Source of the DNA: Streptomyces sp. SID10853
Lineage (GTDB): Bacteria > Actinomycetota > Actinomycetes > Streptomycetales > Streptomycetaceae
DNA length: 64,000 bases
Direction: 5' to 3'
Assembly: GCF_010548145.1 (NCBI RefSeq)
Contig: NZ_JAAGLN010000002.1
Span: forward strand, 62,001-126,000
Part shown: in pieces, positions 50,755 to 59,505 of the stretch
Numbering within the stretch: position 1 is the first letter of the stretch
Layout: every line of letters begins with the position of its first letter
Position numbers and translations under genes: made by a program
Notes under the pieces: generated by a model
Database searches by the model: none
Seen by the model: only the letters and a program-made list of their open reading frames with translations
What the model was told of the DNA's origin: nothing

Positions 50755-50991
50755 ATGGACCGCCACGAACTGCGTGCCGCGCTGCGCGACGCCGGAGTAC
50801 CCGACGGCTACTACCGGATCGAGGGGGTCCATGAACCGGCCCCCACGCCCACCGACTTCCTCTATCTCAAGCGGACCGAGGACGGCCGGGCGTGGGAGAC
50901 CGGTGCGTACGAACGGGGCCTCTCGGAGGTCATCGGCCGGTACGACACCGAGCCGGACGCCTGCGCGCACCTGCTGCGGCTGCTCGTCTGA
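50755..50991 (+). CDS. Small protein downstream of TNT, candidate immunity factor
   Basis: A 78-aa acidic protein of unrecognised family, with YYRIEGVHEPAPTPTDFLYL and a C-terminal helix DTEPDACAHLLRLLV. It has no signal peptide, so it stays in the cytoplasm, where an NAD+ hydrolase would need neutralising. It begins 6 bp after the TNT stop, so the two are surely co-transcribed. The immunity role is inferred from position and size only. Confidence 0.65.
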   Translation: MDRHELRAALRDAGVPDGYYRIEGVHEPAPTPTDFLYLKRTEDGRAWETGAYERGLSEVIGRYDTEPDACAHLLRLLV

Positions 50992-51104
50992 CAGCGGCCG
51001 GCCGGCCCGCCGACCCGCCACCCCGCCCGCGCGCCCGCCCGCCCGGATATCCGCCTACGGGGACGTCCGCCTGCCGGGACGTCCTCGCCGCCGCCGGGCG
51101 CGGC

Positions 51105-51359
51105 CTACTGGTCGCCCACGTCCCGCCGGTTCGACAGCGCCGACTCCGCCAGGGACGACAGCCCCTCGACGTAGACCGTGCCGTCCGGCGCCGGCCGTAC
51201 GACGAGCCAGCCGCGCGCGCCCAGGCTGCGCACCCGCCCCCGCACCTCGTCGCCGAGCTCGGCCGCGAGGTCGTCCTCGCGGGGTGTGCTGCCCGCGTGC
51301 AGGTCCTCGCGGATCCGCAGGAGCAGCGCCTCTTCCTGCGCGGTGATATTGAAGTCCAT
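51105..51359 (-). CDS. Small hypothetical protein, winged-helix-like
   Basis: An 84-aa acidic protein (start MDFNITAQEEALLLRIRED), with EDDLAAELGDEVRGRVRSLG as a possible helix-turn-helix and WLVVRPAPDGTVYV as a possible wing. Family unknown. It overlaps no other gene and has codon use like its neighbours. It is convergent with the TNT/immunity pair. Confidence 0.65.
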   Translation of the reverse strand: MDFNITAQEEALLLRIREDLHAGSTPREDDLAAELGDEVRGRVRSLGARGWLVVRPAPDGTVYVEGLSSLAESALSNRRDVGDQ

Positions 51360-51477
51360 CCCTGGACGCTACGGCCCCCGGGGCGCCACCGCCCGCGGAG
51401 GGCCGAACCCCACCCGGACTCCACCCCGGACCTGCACCCCGCAGCACAGGAGAGAGCGGCGCCGCACGCAGCACAGG

Positions 51478-51516
51478 AGAGGCCCGCGGCGCCTTCACAG
51501 GTCACCGCGGGCCTCT
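51478..51516 (-). terminator. 12-bp hairpin downstream of the secreted Ala-rich gene
   Basis: AGAGGCCCGCGG (51478-51489) pairs perfectly with 51505-51516, loop 15 nt. It lies beyond the 10-bp array, so the array would be in the 3' UTR of the gene at 51724. Confidence 0.7.
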
Positions 51517-51520
51517 CCCA

Positions 51521-51722
51521 GCCGGGCTCAACCGGTCCCAGCCGGACCCGACCGGACTCAACCGGGCCCAGCCGGGCTCAACCGGACTCAGCCGGACCCG
51601 ACCGGACTCAGCCGGACCCGGACCGGACTCAGCCGGACCCGGACCGGACTCAACCGGTCCCAGCCGGACTCAACCGGTCCCGACCGGGCTCAGCCGGACT
51701 CGGCCGGGCCGGGCCGGGCCGG
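51521..51722. repeat. 10-bp minisatellite, about 20 units
   Basis: Tandem RCCGGACYCR-type units in near-perfect 10-bp register with two single-base insertions (near 51620 and 51640). The array ends two bases before the stop codon (51724-51726) of the minus-strand gene and is followed by its terminator. Confidence 0.9.
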
Positions 51723-51723
51723 T

Positions 51724-52371
51724 TCAGGCGCCCGGTGTGGCCGGCAGCTGGGGGACGCCGGGGACCGTCGGCAGAGTGGGGAGACCCGGCAGGTTCGGGG
51801 CCGGGAGCCCGCCGCCGAGCACGACGGAGACGACGACGTTCACCTCGGAGGTGACCACGGCCTTGACCGCCGCCGCGACCTCGGTGGGGCTGCCGGTCGT
51901 GGACGCCTTGACGAGCGCGTCCACCTTGGCCTGGAGGTCGGCCGCCGCCTTGGCCTTGAGAGCAGCGCCCGGGTCGGGTGCGGCGGGCGCCCCGGACACC
52001 CCGGTCACGCCGCCCGGGATGCCGGGGGCAGCGGGCGCCGCGGGGGCTGCTGCCGTGACCTTCGCCAGAGCGGCCTTGACCGGGTCCGCCAGCTTGGTGG
52101 CGTCCGCGGCGGAGAGCTTGCCGTCCGGGGCCTTCAGTACGGCGTTGAGGAGATCCGTCACCGGTGCCAGAACCCCGCCGGCATCACCCAGTGTCTTCGT
52201 CTGGGCCAGGAGCGCGTCGGCCCCGGGCAGGGGGGCCGACGGGGCGCTCGCGGAGCGGGCCGCCGTGGTGTCGTCGGCTGCCGCGTAAGCCGCCGGGCCC
52301 GCTATGCCGAGGGCGAGAGCGCCGCAGACGGCGGACGAGACGAGGAGGCCGGCCTTCGGGGACATGCGCAT
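51724..52371 (-). CDS. Secreted Ala/Pro-rich protein of unknown function
   Basis: A 215-aa secreted protein with a clear signal (GLLVSSAVCGALALGIAGPAAYAA). The rest is low-complexity: helical Ala/Lys/Asp stretches (ADATKLADPVKAALAKV; KAKAAADLQAKVDALVKA) linked by Pro/Gly segments, ending in an LPxxP-like Pro-rich tail. No catalytic motif or sorting signal is seen. A surface or exopolymer-associated role is possible; the family is not recognised. Confidence 0.75.
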   Translation of the reverse strand: MRMSPKAGLLVSSAVCGALALGIAGPAAYAAADDTTAARSASAPSAPLPGADALLAQTKTLGDAGGVLAPVTDLLNAVLKAPDGKLSAADATKLADPVKAALAKVTAAAPAAPAAPGIPGGVTGVSGAPAAPDPGAALKAKAAADLQAKVDALVKASTTGSPTEVAAAVKAVVTSEVNVVVSVVLGGGLPAPNLPGLPTLPTVPGVPQLPATPGA

Positions 52372-52604
52372 GGAAAGCGTTCCTTTCGGACGTGCGGGAG
52401 GTACTCACCCGTGCGGGAAGTACGCACCGCCACCGTGCAAACGCCTGAATACAGTGCGCAATCGCTGAGTCACCCGACGTGGCCGACGGTGCTCGGCACG
52501 ACCCGCTCTGACCTGCACGTCTCCCGGTCTCGCCGGAGCCGGGCTGATGCATCCGTTGGAGGGAGCGGCACATCCGGGCCGGGAAGACCGGGCGCGGGCA
52601 CGAC

Positions 52605-52634
52605 TGCGGCCCCCGGAAGGATCCAGGGGCCGCA
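52605..52634 (-). terminator. 9-bp hairpin after the GH20 gene
   Basis: TGCGGCCCC (52605-52613) pairs with 52626-52634, loop 12 nt, about 40 bp after the GH20 stop. The remainder of 52372-52674 shows only the presumed promoter of the gene at 52371. Confidence 0.6.
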
Positions 52635-52674
52635 AGCCGTGCACCGGGGCCGGTCAGTCCAGTACCGGCGCCGG

Positions 52675-54276
52675 TCAGTCCAGCTTCGCCGACAGCGCCG
52701 TGAACTGCGTCCACGTCAGCTTGGGCTTGCCCGGGTCCCAGAGCTTCTGGGCCGTCGCCCGCAGCGGCATCCTGATACCCGCGGCGACCTGCTCCGGGGT
52801 CTGCGCGTTCGGGAAGTCGCCCCAGACGGCGAACCCGCCGCCCACGATCAGGTGCGCGTACTTGGCGGGGACCGCCTTGGTGCCGCGCACCACCAGCGGG
52901 GTCCAGTCCTCGTAGATCCGCTTGCCGGTGGGGTAGGTGAAGTTATTGGGCTGGCCGAGCACGTAGTACAGGTACTCGTCGTTGAGATTCACCACCTGGC
53001 GCCCCTCGCTCAGATACTCCTCGGGCGGCCGGGCCCCGAACTCCTTGCCCGTCCAGTACTCCACCTGGATGTTCTTGTCGGCCTTGGCCACTCCGCCGCG
53101 GAAGAACCCGTCGTTCCACGCCTGCGGTGTCCGGCCCGCCTTGCTGATGACCGCGGCCCGGTCGTTCAGCCAGGCCACGGCCAGATCCTGGACCGTGCCC
53201 TTCGCGCCGTACTTCTTCCGGGCAAGGGCGGCCAGCTGCGGGAAGGACGCCTCCGGGTTCTTCACCGTCAGCGCCTGGTACTCGTCACCGCCGACGTTCC
53301 AGTACGTGCCGGGGAAGAGCTTCATGTACTCGCGCAGCAGCGAGTCCACGATCTTCGCGGCCTTCGGGTTCGACACGTCGACCGCGCCCTTGACGGGGGT
53401 GCCGTCGGCCGTCTTCAGCTGGAGGTCCGGGTGCGCCTTGATGACAGCGCCCAGGTGTCCCGGCGAGTCGATCTCCGGGACGACCGTGATGTGCAGGCTG
53501 GAGGCGAGCGAGACGATCTTGTGGACCTGGGCGGTGGTGAGGTGGTCGGGAGAGACCACCTCGGGGTGCGAGGTGGAGGCGATACGGAAGCCCTGGTCGT
53601 CCGAGAAGTGCAGCCCCAGCTGGTTCAGTTTGAGGTCGGCCATCTCGTGCAGCCGGTCCTCGATCCAGGCGGCGTCGAACGGTTTGCGTGCGATGTCCAG
53701 GTTGAACCGCCGCTGCGCGGTCGCCGGCTTGTCGTGCACGACGCCCTCGGGCACCTTCCCGTCGGCCTGCACGGACTGCTTGAGGGTCCGGGTGCCGTAG
53801 AAGACCCCGGCCTCGTCGGGCCCGGTGATCAGGACCCGGCTCTCGCGGGCACTGAGGGTGTACGACTCGCGCGGCGCCTTCTTGTCCGGTTTCAGGGCCA
53901 GCTCGATGTCGCCCGCGTGCGCGGTGCCCCCGTACGCGTAGCCGATCTTCAGCTCGTGCGAGAGGAGCCTGCCCTCGTCGGTGAGGCCCTTGCTGCCCTT
54001 GTCGACCAGGACCCGGGAGCCCTTCACCGGGTGCCAGCCGGGGCCGCGCGCCGGGCCGTGTTCGCGTACCGCCGGGATGGCGCGGGGCGCCGCCGAGAGC
54101 GGGTAGTTCTTCGCCGACGGGTCGGACGAGGGGGCGGTCACCGCCGAGCCGTGGCCCGCCGGGCCGCTTCCGCCGTACGTGTCGTCGTCCGGCCACACCG
54201 TGACGGCGAGCGCGACGGCGGCAGCCGTGACGGTCAGGCCCACGGCGATGGGGACCGGTGCGTTGAGTTTTTTCAT
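52675..54276 (-). CDS. Secreted GH20 beta-N-acetylhexosaminidase
   Basis: A 533-aa enzyme anchored or secreted through an N-terminal hydrophobic helix (VPIAVGLTVTAAAVALAVTV). A GH20b N-terminal domain (to about 170) precedes the (beta/alpha)8 barrel: RRFNLDIARKPFDAAWIEDR, LQLKTADGTPVKG and the catalytic Asp-Glu pair in WNVGGDEYQAL, where Glu protonates the glycosidic bond and the substrate acetamido group attacks. It removes terminal GlcNAc/GalNAc, typically in chitin or peptidoglycan recycling. ATG 54276 has GGGAGG ten bases upstream. Confidence 0.92.
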   Translation of the reverse strand: MKKLNAPVPIAVGLTVTAAAVALAVTVWPDDDTYGGSGPAGHGSAVTAPSSDPSAKNYPLSAAPRAIPAVREHGPARGPGWHPVKGSRVLVDKGSKGLTDEGRLLSHELKIGYAYGGTAHAGDIELALKPDKKAPRESYTLSARESRVLITGPDEAGVFYGTRTLKQSVQADGKVPEGVVHDKPATAQRRFNLDIARKPFDAAWIEDRLHEMADLKLNQLGLHFSDDQGFRIASTSHPEVVSPDHLTTAQVHKIVSLASSLHITVVPEIDSPGHLGAVIKAHPDLQLKTADGTPVKGAVDVSNPKAAKIVDSLLREYMKLFPGTYWNVGGDEYQALTVKNPEASFPQLAALARKKYGAKGTVQDLAVAWLNDRAAVISKAGRTPQAWNDGFFRGGVAKADKNIQVEYWTGKEFGARPPEEYLSEGRQVVNLNDEYLYYVLGQPNNFTYPTGKRIYEDWTPLVVRGTKAVPAKYAHLIVGGGFAVWGDFPNAQTPEQVAAGIRMPLRATAQKLWDPGKPKLTWTQFTALSAKLD

Positions 54277-54496
54277 CAGTCCGAAACCTCCCGTGCACGG
54301 CTGAGCGAGGGGGACATGCCAGCCAATTCGTCCATCACGCGCCTTGAAACTCTCCCTTCCGGGTGAAAATCGCGCATCCGTCGGACACTCAAGTCTCCGC
54401 ATCGATAGCGTTGCGGCTCATTCACCGCCGTCATCCGACCCTCCAGTCGTGTTCGAGGAGCTCACGCTGTCCAGCGAGTCCCACGCCGGCCCTCCG

Positions 54497-55063
54497 ATGC
54501 GACCGCCGTCACTCCACCACAGAACGGACGGCCCGGCACGCCCAGCCATACCGGCGCAGAAGCGCGGCCCGTCCGGTCTCCACCGGTTCAACTCTGCACC
54601 CGCCGGCAGCGCCGAGAGTGCCCTTCTCGGGTGCTGCGCCAGCCCCCGGTGGGCCCGGCGGCTGGCCGCACACCGCCCCTATCCCGACCTGACGGCGCTG
54701 CTCGCCGCCTGCGACGAGGCGAGTTACGACCTGTCACCGGCCGAGCTGGCCCAGGCCCTGGCGGGCGAACCGGCGTCGCGGCTGCTGCACGGCCGTGCGC
54801 CGCGCGCCGCCCACACAGCGCTGAGCGCCGCGCACACCGCGTACGAGAGCCGCTTCGGACACACGTTCGTGATCTGCCTCGACGACGTCCGCCCGTCCGA
54901 GCACCTCGACCAGGTGCTCGTGAGCATCCGTACCCGGCTCTCGCACGAGCCGGACGAGGAGCGTTCGGTCGCAGCCGACGAGCTGCGCCGACTCGCCCGG
55001 GGGCGAATCGTCCGGCTTGTGGCGGATACGGGCCATGCCGGTAGCCCGTCCGTGGCTGTTTGA
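54497..55063 (+). CDS. uraD: OHCU decarboxylase-like protein (uric acid degradation)
   Basis: A 188-aa (possibly longer) protein of the OHCU decarboxylase family, which converts 2-oxo-4-hydroxy-4-carboxy-5-ureidoimidazoline to S-allantoin. Family features: LHRFNSAPAGSAESALLGCC, SPRWARRLAAHRPYPDLTAL, YESRFGHTFVICLDD and the C-terminal Glu/Arg-rich ADELRRLARGRI. The central segment between the HRPYPD and FGHTF blocks is short, and the family HP-hinge around the catalytic His (PRIG...) is not obvious, so activity is uncertain. The start is also uncertain (TTG 54344 and GTG 54449 are open). No other urate genes are near. Confidence 0.72.
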   Translation: MRPPSLHHRTDGPARPAIPAQKRGPSGLHRFNSAPAGSAESALLGCCASPRWARRLAAHRPYPDLTALLAACDEASYDLSPAELAQALAGEPASRLLHGRAPRAAHTALSAAHTAYESRFGHTFVICLDDVRPSEHLDQVLVSIRTRLSHEPDEERSVAADELRRLARGRIVRLVADTGHAGSPSVAV

Positions 55064-55231
55064 TTGCCTGTTTGATCACACCGCAACCCCCCGCGCGGAG
55101 GAACCGACAAGTCGTCGCTACGATGGCCGGGGCCGGTGGACCGTACCCGGCCGGGCCAGACCGACACAGCTTCTCCCAGCCGGAGAGGCTGGCGGCATGA
55201 CCCCCGTCCCCCGCTCCCGGAGGGTTTTTCC

Positions 55232-55612
55232 GTGCCGGCTGGAACGCTGTACCGCGGCCGGGAAGGTATGTGGTCCTGGGTGGCTCATCGAGTCACCGGC
55301 GTCCTCATCTTCTTCTTCCTGTTCGTACACGTCCTGGACACTGCTCTCGTCCGTATTTCTCCCGAGGACTACGACAAGGTCATCGCTACTTACAAGACGC
55401 CGATCGTGGGTGTCCTTGAGTACGGCCTTGTCGCAGCGATCCTCTTCCACGCTCTGAACGGCCTGCGCATCATCGCCGTGGACTTCTGGTCCAAGGGCCC
55501 GCGCCACCAGAAGCAGATGCTGTGGTCCGTCGTGGGCATCTGGGTCCTGCTGATGATCGGGGCGATCTACCCCGTGCTCGGCCACGCCGCACGCGAACTG
55601 TTCGGGAGCTGA
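55232..55612 (+). CDS. sdhC: Succinate dehydrogenase cytochrome b subunit
   Basis: A 126-aa three-helix membrane subunit that anchors the dehydrogenase and binds heme b and quinone. HRVTGVLIFFFLFVHVLDTA contains the conserved HR-T-G and heme-ligand His, and ILFHALNGLRI supplies the second conserved His. GTG 55232 is seven bases after GGAGGG; the longer frame is not supported. First gene of sdhCDAB. Confidence 0.95.
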   Translation: MPAGTLYRGREGMWSWVAHRVTGVLIFFFLFVHVLDTALVRISPEDYDKVIATYKTPIVGVLEYGLVAAILFHALNGLRIIAVDFWSKGPRHQKQMLWSVVGIWVLLMIGAIYPVLGHAARELFGS

Positions 55613-55619
55613 GGACTGA

Positions 55620-56096
55620 ATGTCTGCTGAGACCTCTTCCGCTGTCGGCCCCGTCGAGGGCGTCTCCCTCTTCGACGCCGACCACCCGGCGCCGCTCATC
55701 GAGGCCCCCCGCGCACGCACCAAGAAGACGCCGAAGACCACTCGCGGCAACTTCGAGATGTACGCGTGGCTCTTCATGCGCCTCTCCGGGATCGTCCTGG
55801 TCGTCCTGGTCCTCGGCCACCTGCTGATCCAGCTGGTGCTCGACGGCGGTGTGACCAAGATCGGCTTCGCCTTCGTGGCGGGCCGCTGGGCCTCGCCGTT
55901 CTGGCAGGGCTGGGACCTGCTGATGCTGTGGCTGGCGATGCTTCACGGCGCCAACGGCCTCCGTACCGTCATCAATGACTACGCGGAGCGCGTCGGCACG
56001 CGCCTGTGGCTCAAGGGCCTGCTGTACACCGCCACGGTGTTCACCATCCTGCTGGGCACGCTGGTGATCTTCACCTTCGACCCGAACATCTCCTAG
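55620..56096 (+). CDS. sdhD: Succinate dehydrogenase hydrophobic anchor subunit
   Basis: A 158-aa membrane anchor. A hydrophilic N-terminal extension of about 45 residues is followed by three helices with RLSGIVLVVLVLGHLL and WLAMLHGANGLRTVINDYA, the typical actinobacterial SdhD signatures (heme/quinone side). It begins 7 bp after sdhC. Confidence 0.95.
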   Translation: MSAETSSAVGPVEGVSLFDADHPAPLIEAPRARTKKTPKTTRGNFEMYAWLFMRLSGIVLVVLVLGHLLIQLVLDGGVTKIGFAFVAGRWASPFWQGWDLLMLWLAMLHGANGLRTVINDYAERVGTRLWLKGLLYTATVFTILLGTLVIFTFDPNIS

Positions 56097-56122
56097 AAGC
56101 CCGGGACCGAGGCGCTTTCATC

Positions 56123-57877
56123 ATGAAGATCCACAAGTACGACACCGTCATCGTCGGCGCCGGCGGAGCCGGCATGCGCGCGGCCATCGAGTCGACGAAG
56201 CGCAGCCGCACCGCCGTGCTGACGAAGCTCTACCCGACCCGCTCCCACACCGGTGCCGCCCAGGGCGGCATGGCCGCGGCCCTCGCCAATGTCGAGGAGG
56301 ACAACTGGGAGTGGCACACCTTCGACACGATCAAGGGCGGCGACTACCTGGTCGACCAGGACGCCGCCGAGATCCTGGCGAAGGAGGCCATCGACGCGGT
56401 CCTCGACCTGGAGAAGATGGGCCTGCCGTTCAACCGGACGCCCGCCGGGGAGATCGACCAGCGCCGCTTCGGCGGTCACTCCCGCAACCACGGTGAGGCC
56501 CCGGTCCGCCGTGCGTGCTACGCCGCGGACCGCACCGGCCACATGATCCTCCAGACCCTCTACCAGAACTGCGTCAAGGAGGGTGTGGAGTTCTTCAACG
56601 AGTTCTACGTCCTGGACCAGCTGCTGGTCGAGGTGGACGGCGTCAAGACCTCAGCGGGTGTCGTGGCCTACGAGCTGGCGACCGGCGAGATCCACGTCTT
56701 CCAGTCGAAGTCCGTGATCTACGCGTCCGGCGGCACCGGCAAGTTCTTCAAGGTCACCTCGAACGCGCACACCCTGACCGGTGACGGCCAGGCCGCCTGC
56801 TACCGCCGCGGACTGCCCCTGGAGGACATGGAGTTCTTCCAGTTCCACCCGACGGGCATCTGGCGCATGGGCATCCTGCTGACGGAGGGCGCCCGCGGTG
56901 AGGGCGGCATCCTCCGCAACAAGGACGGCGAGCGCTTCATGGAGAAGTACGCGCCGGTCATGAAGGACCTCGCGTCCCGTGACGTCGTCTCCCGCTCCAT
57001 CTACACGGAGATCCGGGAGGGCCGCGGCTGCGGTCCCGCCGGTGACCACGTGTACCTGGACCTGACGCACCTCCCGCCGGAGCAGCTGGACGCCAAGCTC
57101 CCGGACATCACGGAGTTCGCGCGGACGTACCTGGGCATCGAGCCGTACACCGACCCGATCCCGATCCAGCCCACCGCGCACTACGCCATGGGCGGCATCC
57201 CGACCAACGTCCAGGGTGAGGTCCTCGCGGACAACACCACGGTCGTGCCCGGCCTGTACGCGGCCGGCGAGGTCGCCTGCGTCTCGGTGCACGGCGCCAA
57301 CCGGCTGGGCACCAACTCGCTGCTCGACATCAACGTCTTCGGACGCAGGTCCGGCATCGCGGCCGCCGAGTACGCGGCGAAGCACGAATTCGCCGAGCTG
57401 CCCGAGGACCCGGCCGGGCTGGTCGAGGCCCAGGTCGAGCGGCTGCGCGACGCCACGGGCACCGAGCGGGTCTCCGTGCTGCGTACGGAGCTCCAGGAGT
57501 GCATGGACGCCAACGTCATGGTGTTCCGCACCGAGCAGACGATCAAGACGGCGGTCGAGAAGATCGCCGAGCTGCGCGAGCGCTATCTGAACGTGTCGGT
57601 GCAGGACAAGGGCCGCCGGTTCAACACCGACCTCCTCGAAGCGATCGAGCTGGGCAACCTGCTGGATCTCGCCGAGGTCATGGCGACGTCCGCCCTGGCG
57701 CGCAAGGAGTCCCGCGGCGGTCACTACCGCGAGGACTTCCCGACCCGCGACGACGTCAACTTCATGCGCCACACCATGGCGTACCGCGAGGTGGGCGACG
57801 ACGGCTCCGAGTCGATCCGGCTCGACTACAAGCCGGTCGTCCAGACCCGCTACCAGCCGATGGAGCGTAAGTACTGA
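56123..57877 (+). CDS. sdhA: Succinate dehydrogenase flavoprotein subunit
   Basis: A 584-aa catalytic subunit that oxidises succinate to fumarate with covalent FAD. FAD site DTVIVGAGGAGMRAAIES; flavinylation His42 in TRSHTGAAQGG; substrate region FQFHPTGIW, and HYAMGGIPTN with the active-site His/Arg residues; C-terminal NFMRHTM. Full family length. It ends in TGATG, overlapping sdhB. Confidence 0.97.
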   Translation: MKIHKYDTVIVGAGGAGMRAAIESTKRSRTAVLTKLYPTRSHTGAAQGGMAAALANVEEDNWEWHTFDTIKGGDYLVDQDAAEILAKEAIDAVLDLEKMGLPFNRTPAGEIDQRRFGGHSRNHGEAPVRRACYAADRTGHMILQTLYQNCVKEGVEFFNEFYVLDQLLVEVDGVKTSAGVVAYELATGEIHVFQSKSVIYASGGTGKFFKVTSNAHTLTGDGQAACYRRGLPLEDMEFFQFHPTGIWRMGILLTEGARGEGGILRNKDGERFMEKYAPVMKDLASRDVVSRSIYTEIREGRGCGPAGDHVYLDLTHLPPEQLDAKLPDITEFARTYLGIEPYTDPIPIQPTAHYAMGGIPTNVQGEVLADNTTVVPGLYAAGEVACVSVHGANRLGTNSLLDINVFGRRSGIAAAEYAAKHEFAELPEDPAGLVEAQVERLRDATGTERVSVLRTELQECMDANVMVFRTEQTIKTAVEKIAELRERYLNVSVQDKGRRFNTDLLEAIELGNLLDLAEVMATSALARKESRGGHYREDFPTRDDVNFMRHTMAYREVGDDGSESIRLDYKPVVQTRYQPMERKY

Positions 57878-58653
57878 TGGCTACCCCGACCATGGACAAG
57901 GCCGAAGCGGCCGGCAAGCCCGAGGCGGGCTTCGCCGACACCCCGTTCATCACGGCCACTTTCCGGATCCGCCGGTTCAACCCGGAGATCTCGGACGAGG
58001 CGCAGTGGCAGGACTTCGCGGTCGAGATCGACCCGAAGGAGCGTGTGCTCGACGCCCTCCACAAGATCAAGTGGGAGCTCGACGGCACGCTGACCTTCCG
58101 CCGCTCCTGCGCGCACGGGGTCTGCGGTTCGGACGCGATGCGGATCAACGGCAAGAACAGGCTCGCCTGCAAGACGCTGATCAAGGACATCAACCCCGAG
58201 AAGCCGATCCTGATCGAGGCCATCAAGGGCCTCACGGTCCTCAAGGACCTCGTGGTCGACATGGACCCGTTCTTCCAGGCGTACCGCGATGTGATGCCCT
58301 TCCTCATCACCAGCGGCAACGAGCCGACACGTGAGCGTCTGCAGTCCGCCGAGGACCGCGAGCGCTTCGACGACACCACGAAGTGCATCCTCTGCGCCGC
58401 GTGCACGTCGTCCTGCCCGGTGTTCTGGAACGACGGCCAGTACTTCGGCCCGGCCGCGATCGTCAACGCGCACCGCTTCATCTTCGACTCGCGTGACGAG
58501 GGCGGCGAGCAGCGCCTGGAGATCCTCAACGACAAGGACGGCGTGTGGCGTTGCCGCACGACGTTCAACTGCACGGACGCCTGCCCGCGCGGTATCGAGG
58601 TCACCAAGGCGATCCAGGAAGTGAAGCGCGCACTCATCACCCGCCGCTTCTGA
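57877..58653 (+). CDS. sdhB: Succinate dehydrogenase iron-sulfur subunit
   Basis: A 258-aa three-cluster electron-transfer subunit. The [2Fe-2S] ligands are in RRSCAHGVCGSDAM and NRLAC; the [4Fe-4S] and [3Fe-4S] ligands are in CILCAACTSSCP and CTDACPRGI. Electrons pass from FAD to quinone at the SdhCD anchor. Coupled to sdhA by a one-base stop/start overlap. Confidence 0.97.
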   Translation: MATPTMDKAEAAGKPEAGFADTPFITATFRIRRFNPEISDEAQWQDFAVEIDPKERVLDALHKIKWELDGTLTFRRSCAHGVCGSDAMRINGKNRLACKTLIKDINPEKPILIEAIKGLTVLKDLVVDMDPFFQAYRDVMPFLITSGNEPTRERLQSAEDRERFDDTTKCILCAACTSSCPVFWNDGQYFGPAAIVNAHRFIFDSRDEGGEQRLEILNDKDGVWRCRTTFNCTDACPRGIEVTKAIQEVKRALITRRF

Positions 58654-58681
58654 CCTTTCCGGCCGTCTTCCGGCCACTTCA

Positions 58682-58722
58682 CGAGGGCCCCGTCACCCGG
58701 CTTCCGGGCGGCGGGGCCCTCG
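58682..58722 (+). terminator. sdh operon terminator
   Basis: CGAGGGCCCCG (58682-58692) pairs with 58712-58722, with an internal CCCGG/CCGGG stem; CGCTTTCC follows. 29 bp after the sdhB stop. Confidence 0.85.
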
Positions 58723-58778
58723 CGCTTTCCGCTGTGCCAGGATCTGGGTGTCGTACAGGGAGAGAAACGGGGAGCGGG

Positions 58779-59306
58779 ATGAGTGACCAGAATCCGTACG
58801 CGGCGTCGGACGGCGGCTACGAGTGGGGCCCGCAGCAGCCGCCCGGCCCTCCCCCGCCGGGCTACGGCTACCCCAACTCCGCCCCTGGCTACGGCTATCC
58901 GGCCCAGACGCCCGGGTACGGCTACCCCCAGCAGCCGGGCTTCGCCGTTCCGGCCGGCGGCGCCCCGCTGGTGTCGCTCGGCGACATCACCGTCGTCCAG
59001 GACGGCATCATCACCCCGGCGGGGACCCTGCCGCTGCGGGGCGCCGTCTGGAACGCGACGGACATGTCACGTACCGAGGAGCGGATCCCGCCGGTCGCCA
59101 TCGTGCTGGCGATCGTCTTCGCGCTGCTCTGTCTGATCGGCCTCCTCTTCCTGCTGATGAAGGAGAAGAAGACGACCGGCTTCATCCAGGTGACCGTGAC
59201 GAGCGGCGGCCGGCACCACGCCACCATGATCCCGGCCACCGGCCCGCAGACGTTCCCGCAGGTGATGGGCCAGCTCAACTACGCGCGGTCGCTGAGCGCC
59301 CTGTAG
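58779..59306 (+). CDS. Membrane protein with Gly-Tyr-Pro-rich N-terminus
   Basis: A 175-aa protein. Residues 1-60 are Pro/Gly/Tyr-rich with four to five GYGYP-type repeats, a segment (65-95) reads LVSLGDITVVQDGIITPAG, one helix is at about 110-135 (PVAIVLAIVFALLCLIGLLFLL) and a short exposed beta-rich end follows. Such Streptomyces proteins are common; function unknown. The start is chosen for AGGGAGA/GGGGAG before ATG 58779. Confidence 0.8.
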   Translation: MSDQNPYAASDGGYEWGPQQPPGPPPPGYGYPNSAPGYGYPAQTPGYGYPQQPGFAVPAGGAPLVSLGDITVVQDGIITPAGTLPLRGAVWNATDMSRTEERIPPVAIVLAIVFALLCLIGLLFLLMKEKKTTGFIQVTVTSGGRHHATMIPATGPQTFPQVMGQLNYARSLSAL

Positions 59307-59434
59307 AGCGCCGGGCGGGGCCCTGTGCCGCCCGCGGGACCACCGCCGTACCACTCAAAGGCCGCCCGGCTCGCCCCGGGCGGCCTCTGCCATGTGCCCG
59401 CCCGGCGGCGGGAGTTCGGCACGCCCATCCACTG

Positions 59435-59448
59435 TTGAACATGTTCAA
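59435..59448. promoter_or_regulatory. TetR operator copy 1 of the 59506-61106 operon
   Basis: TTGAACATGTTCAA, perfect 14-bp palindrome, 43 bp before copy 2. Confidence 0.8.
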
Positions 59449-59477
59449 AAGAGGGTCTACAGTCCATGACATCAGCT

Positions 59478-59493
59478 TTTGAACGCGTTCAAA
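59478..59493. promoter_or_regulatory. TetR operator copy 2, overlapping the ribosome-binding site
   Basis: TTTGAACGCGTTCAAA, perfect 16-bp palindrome sharing TTGAAC/GTTCAA with copy 1. It runs into AGGAGGGT before ATG 59506. Confidence 0.82.
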
Positions 59494-59505
59494 GGAGGGT
59501 GGGGT

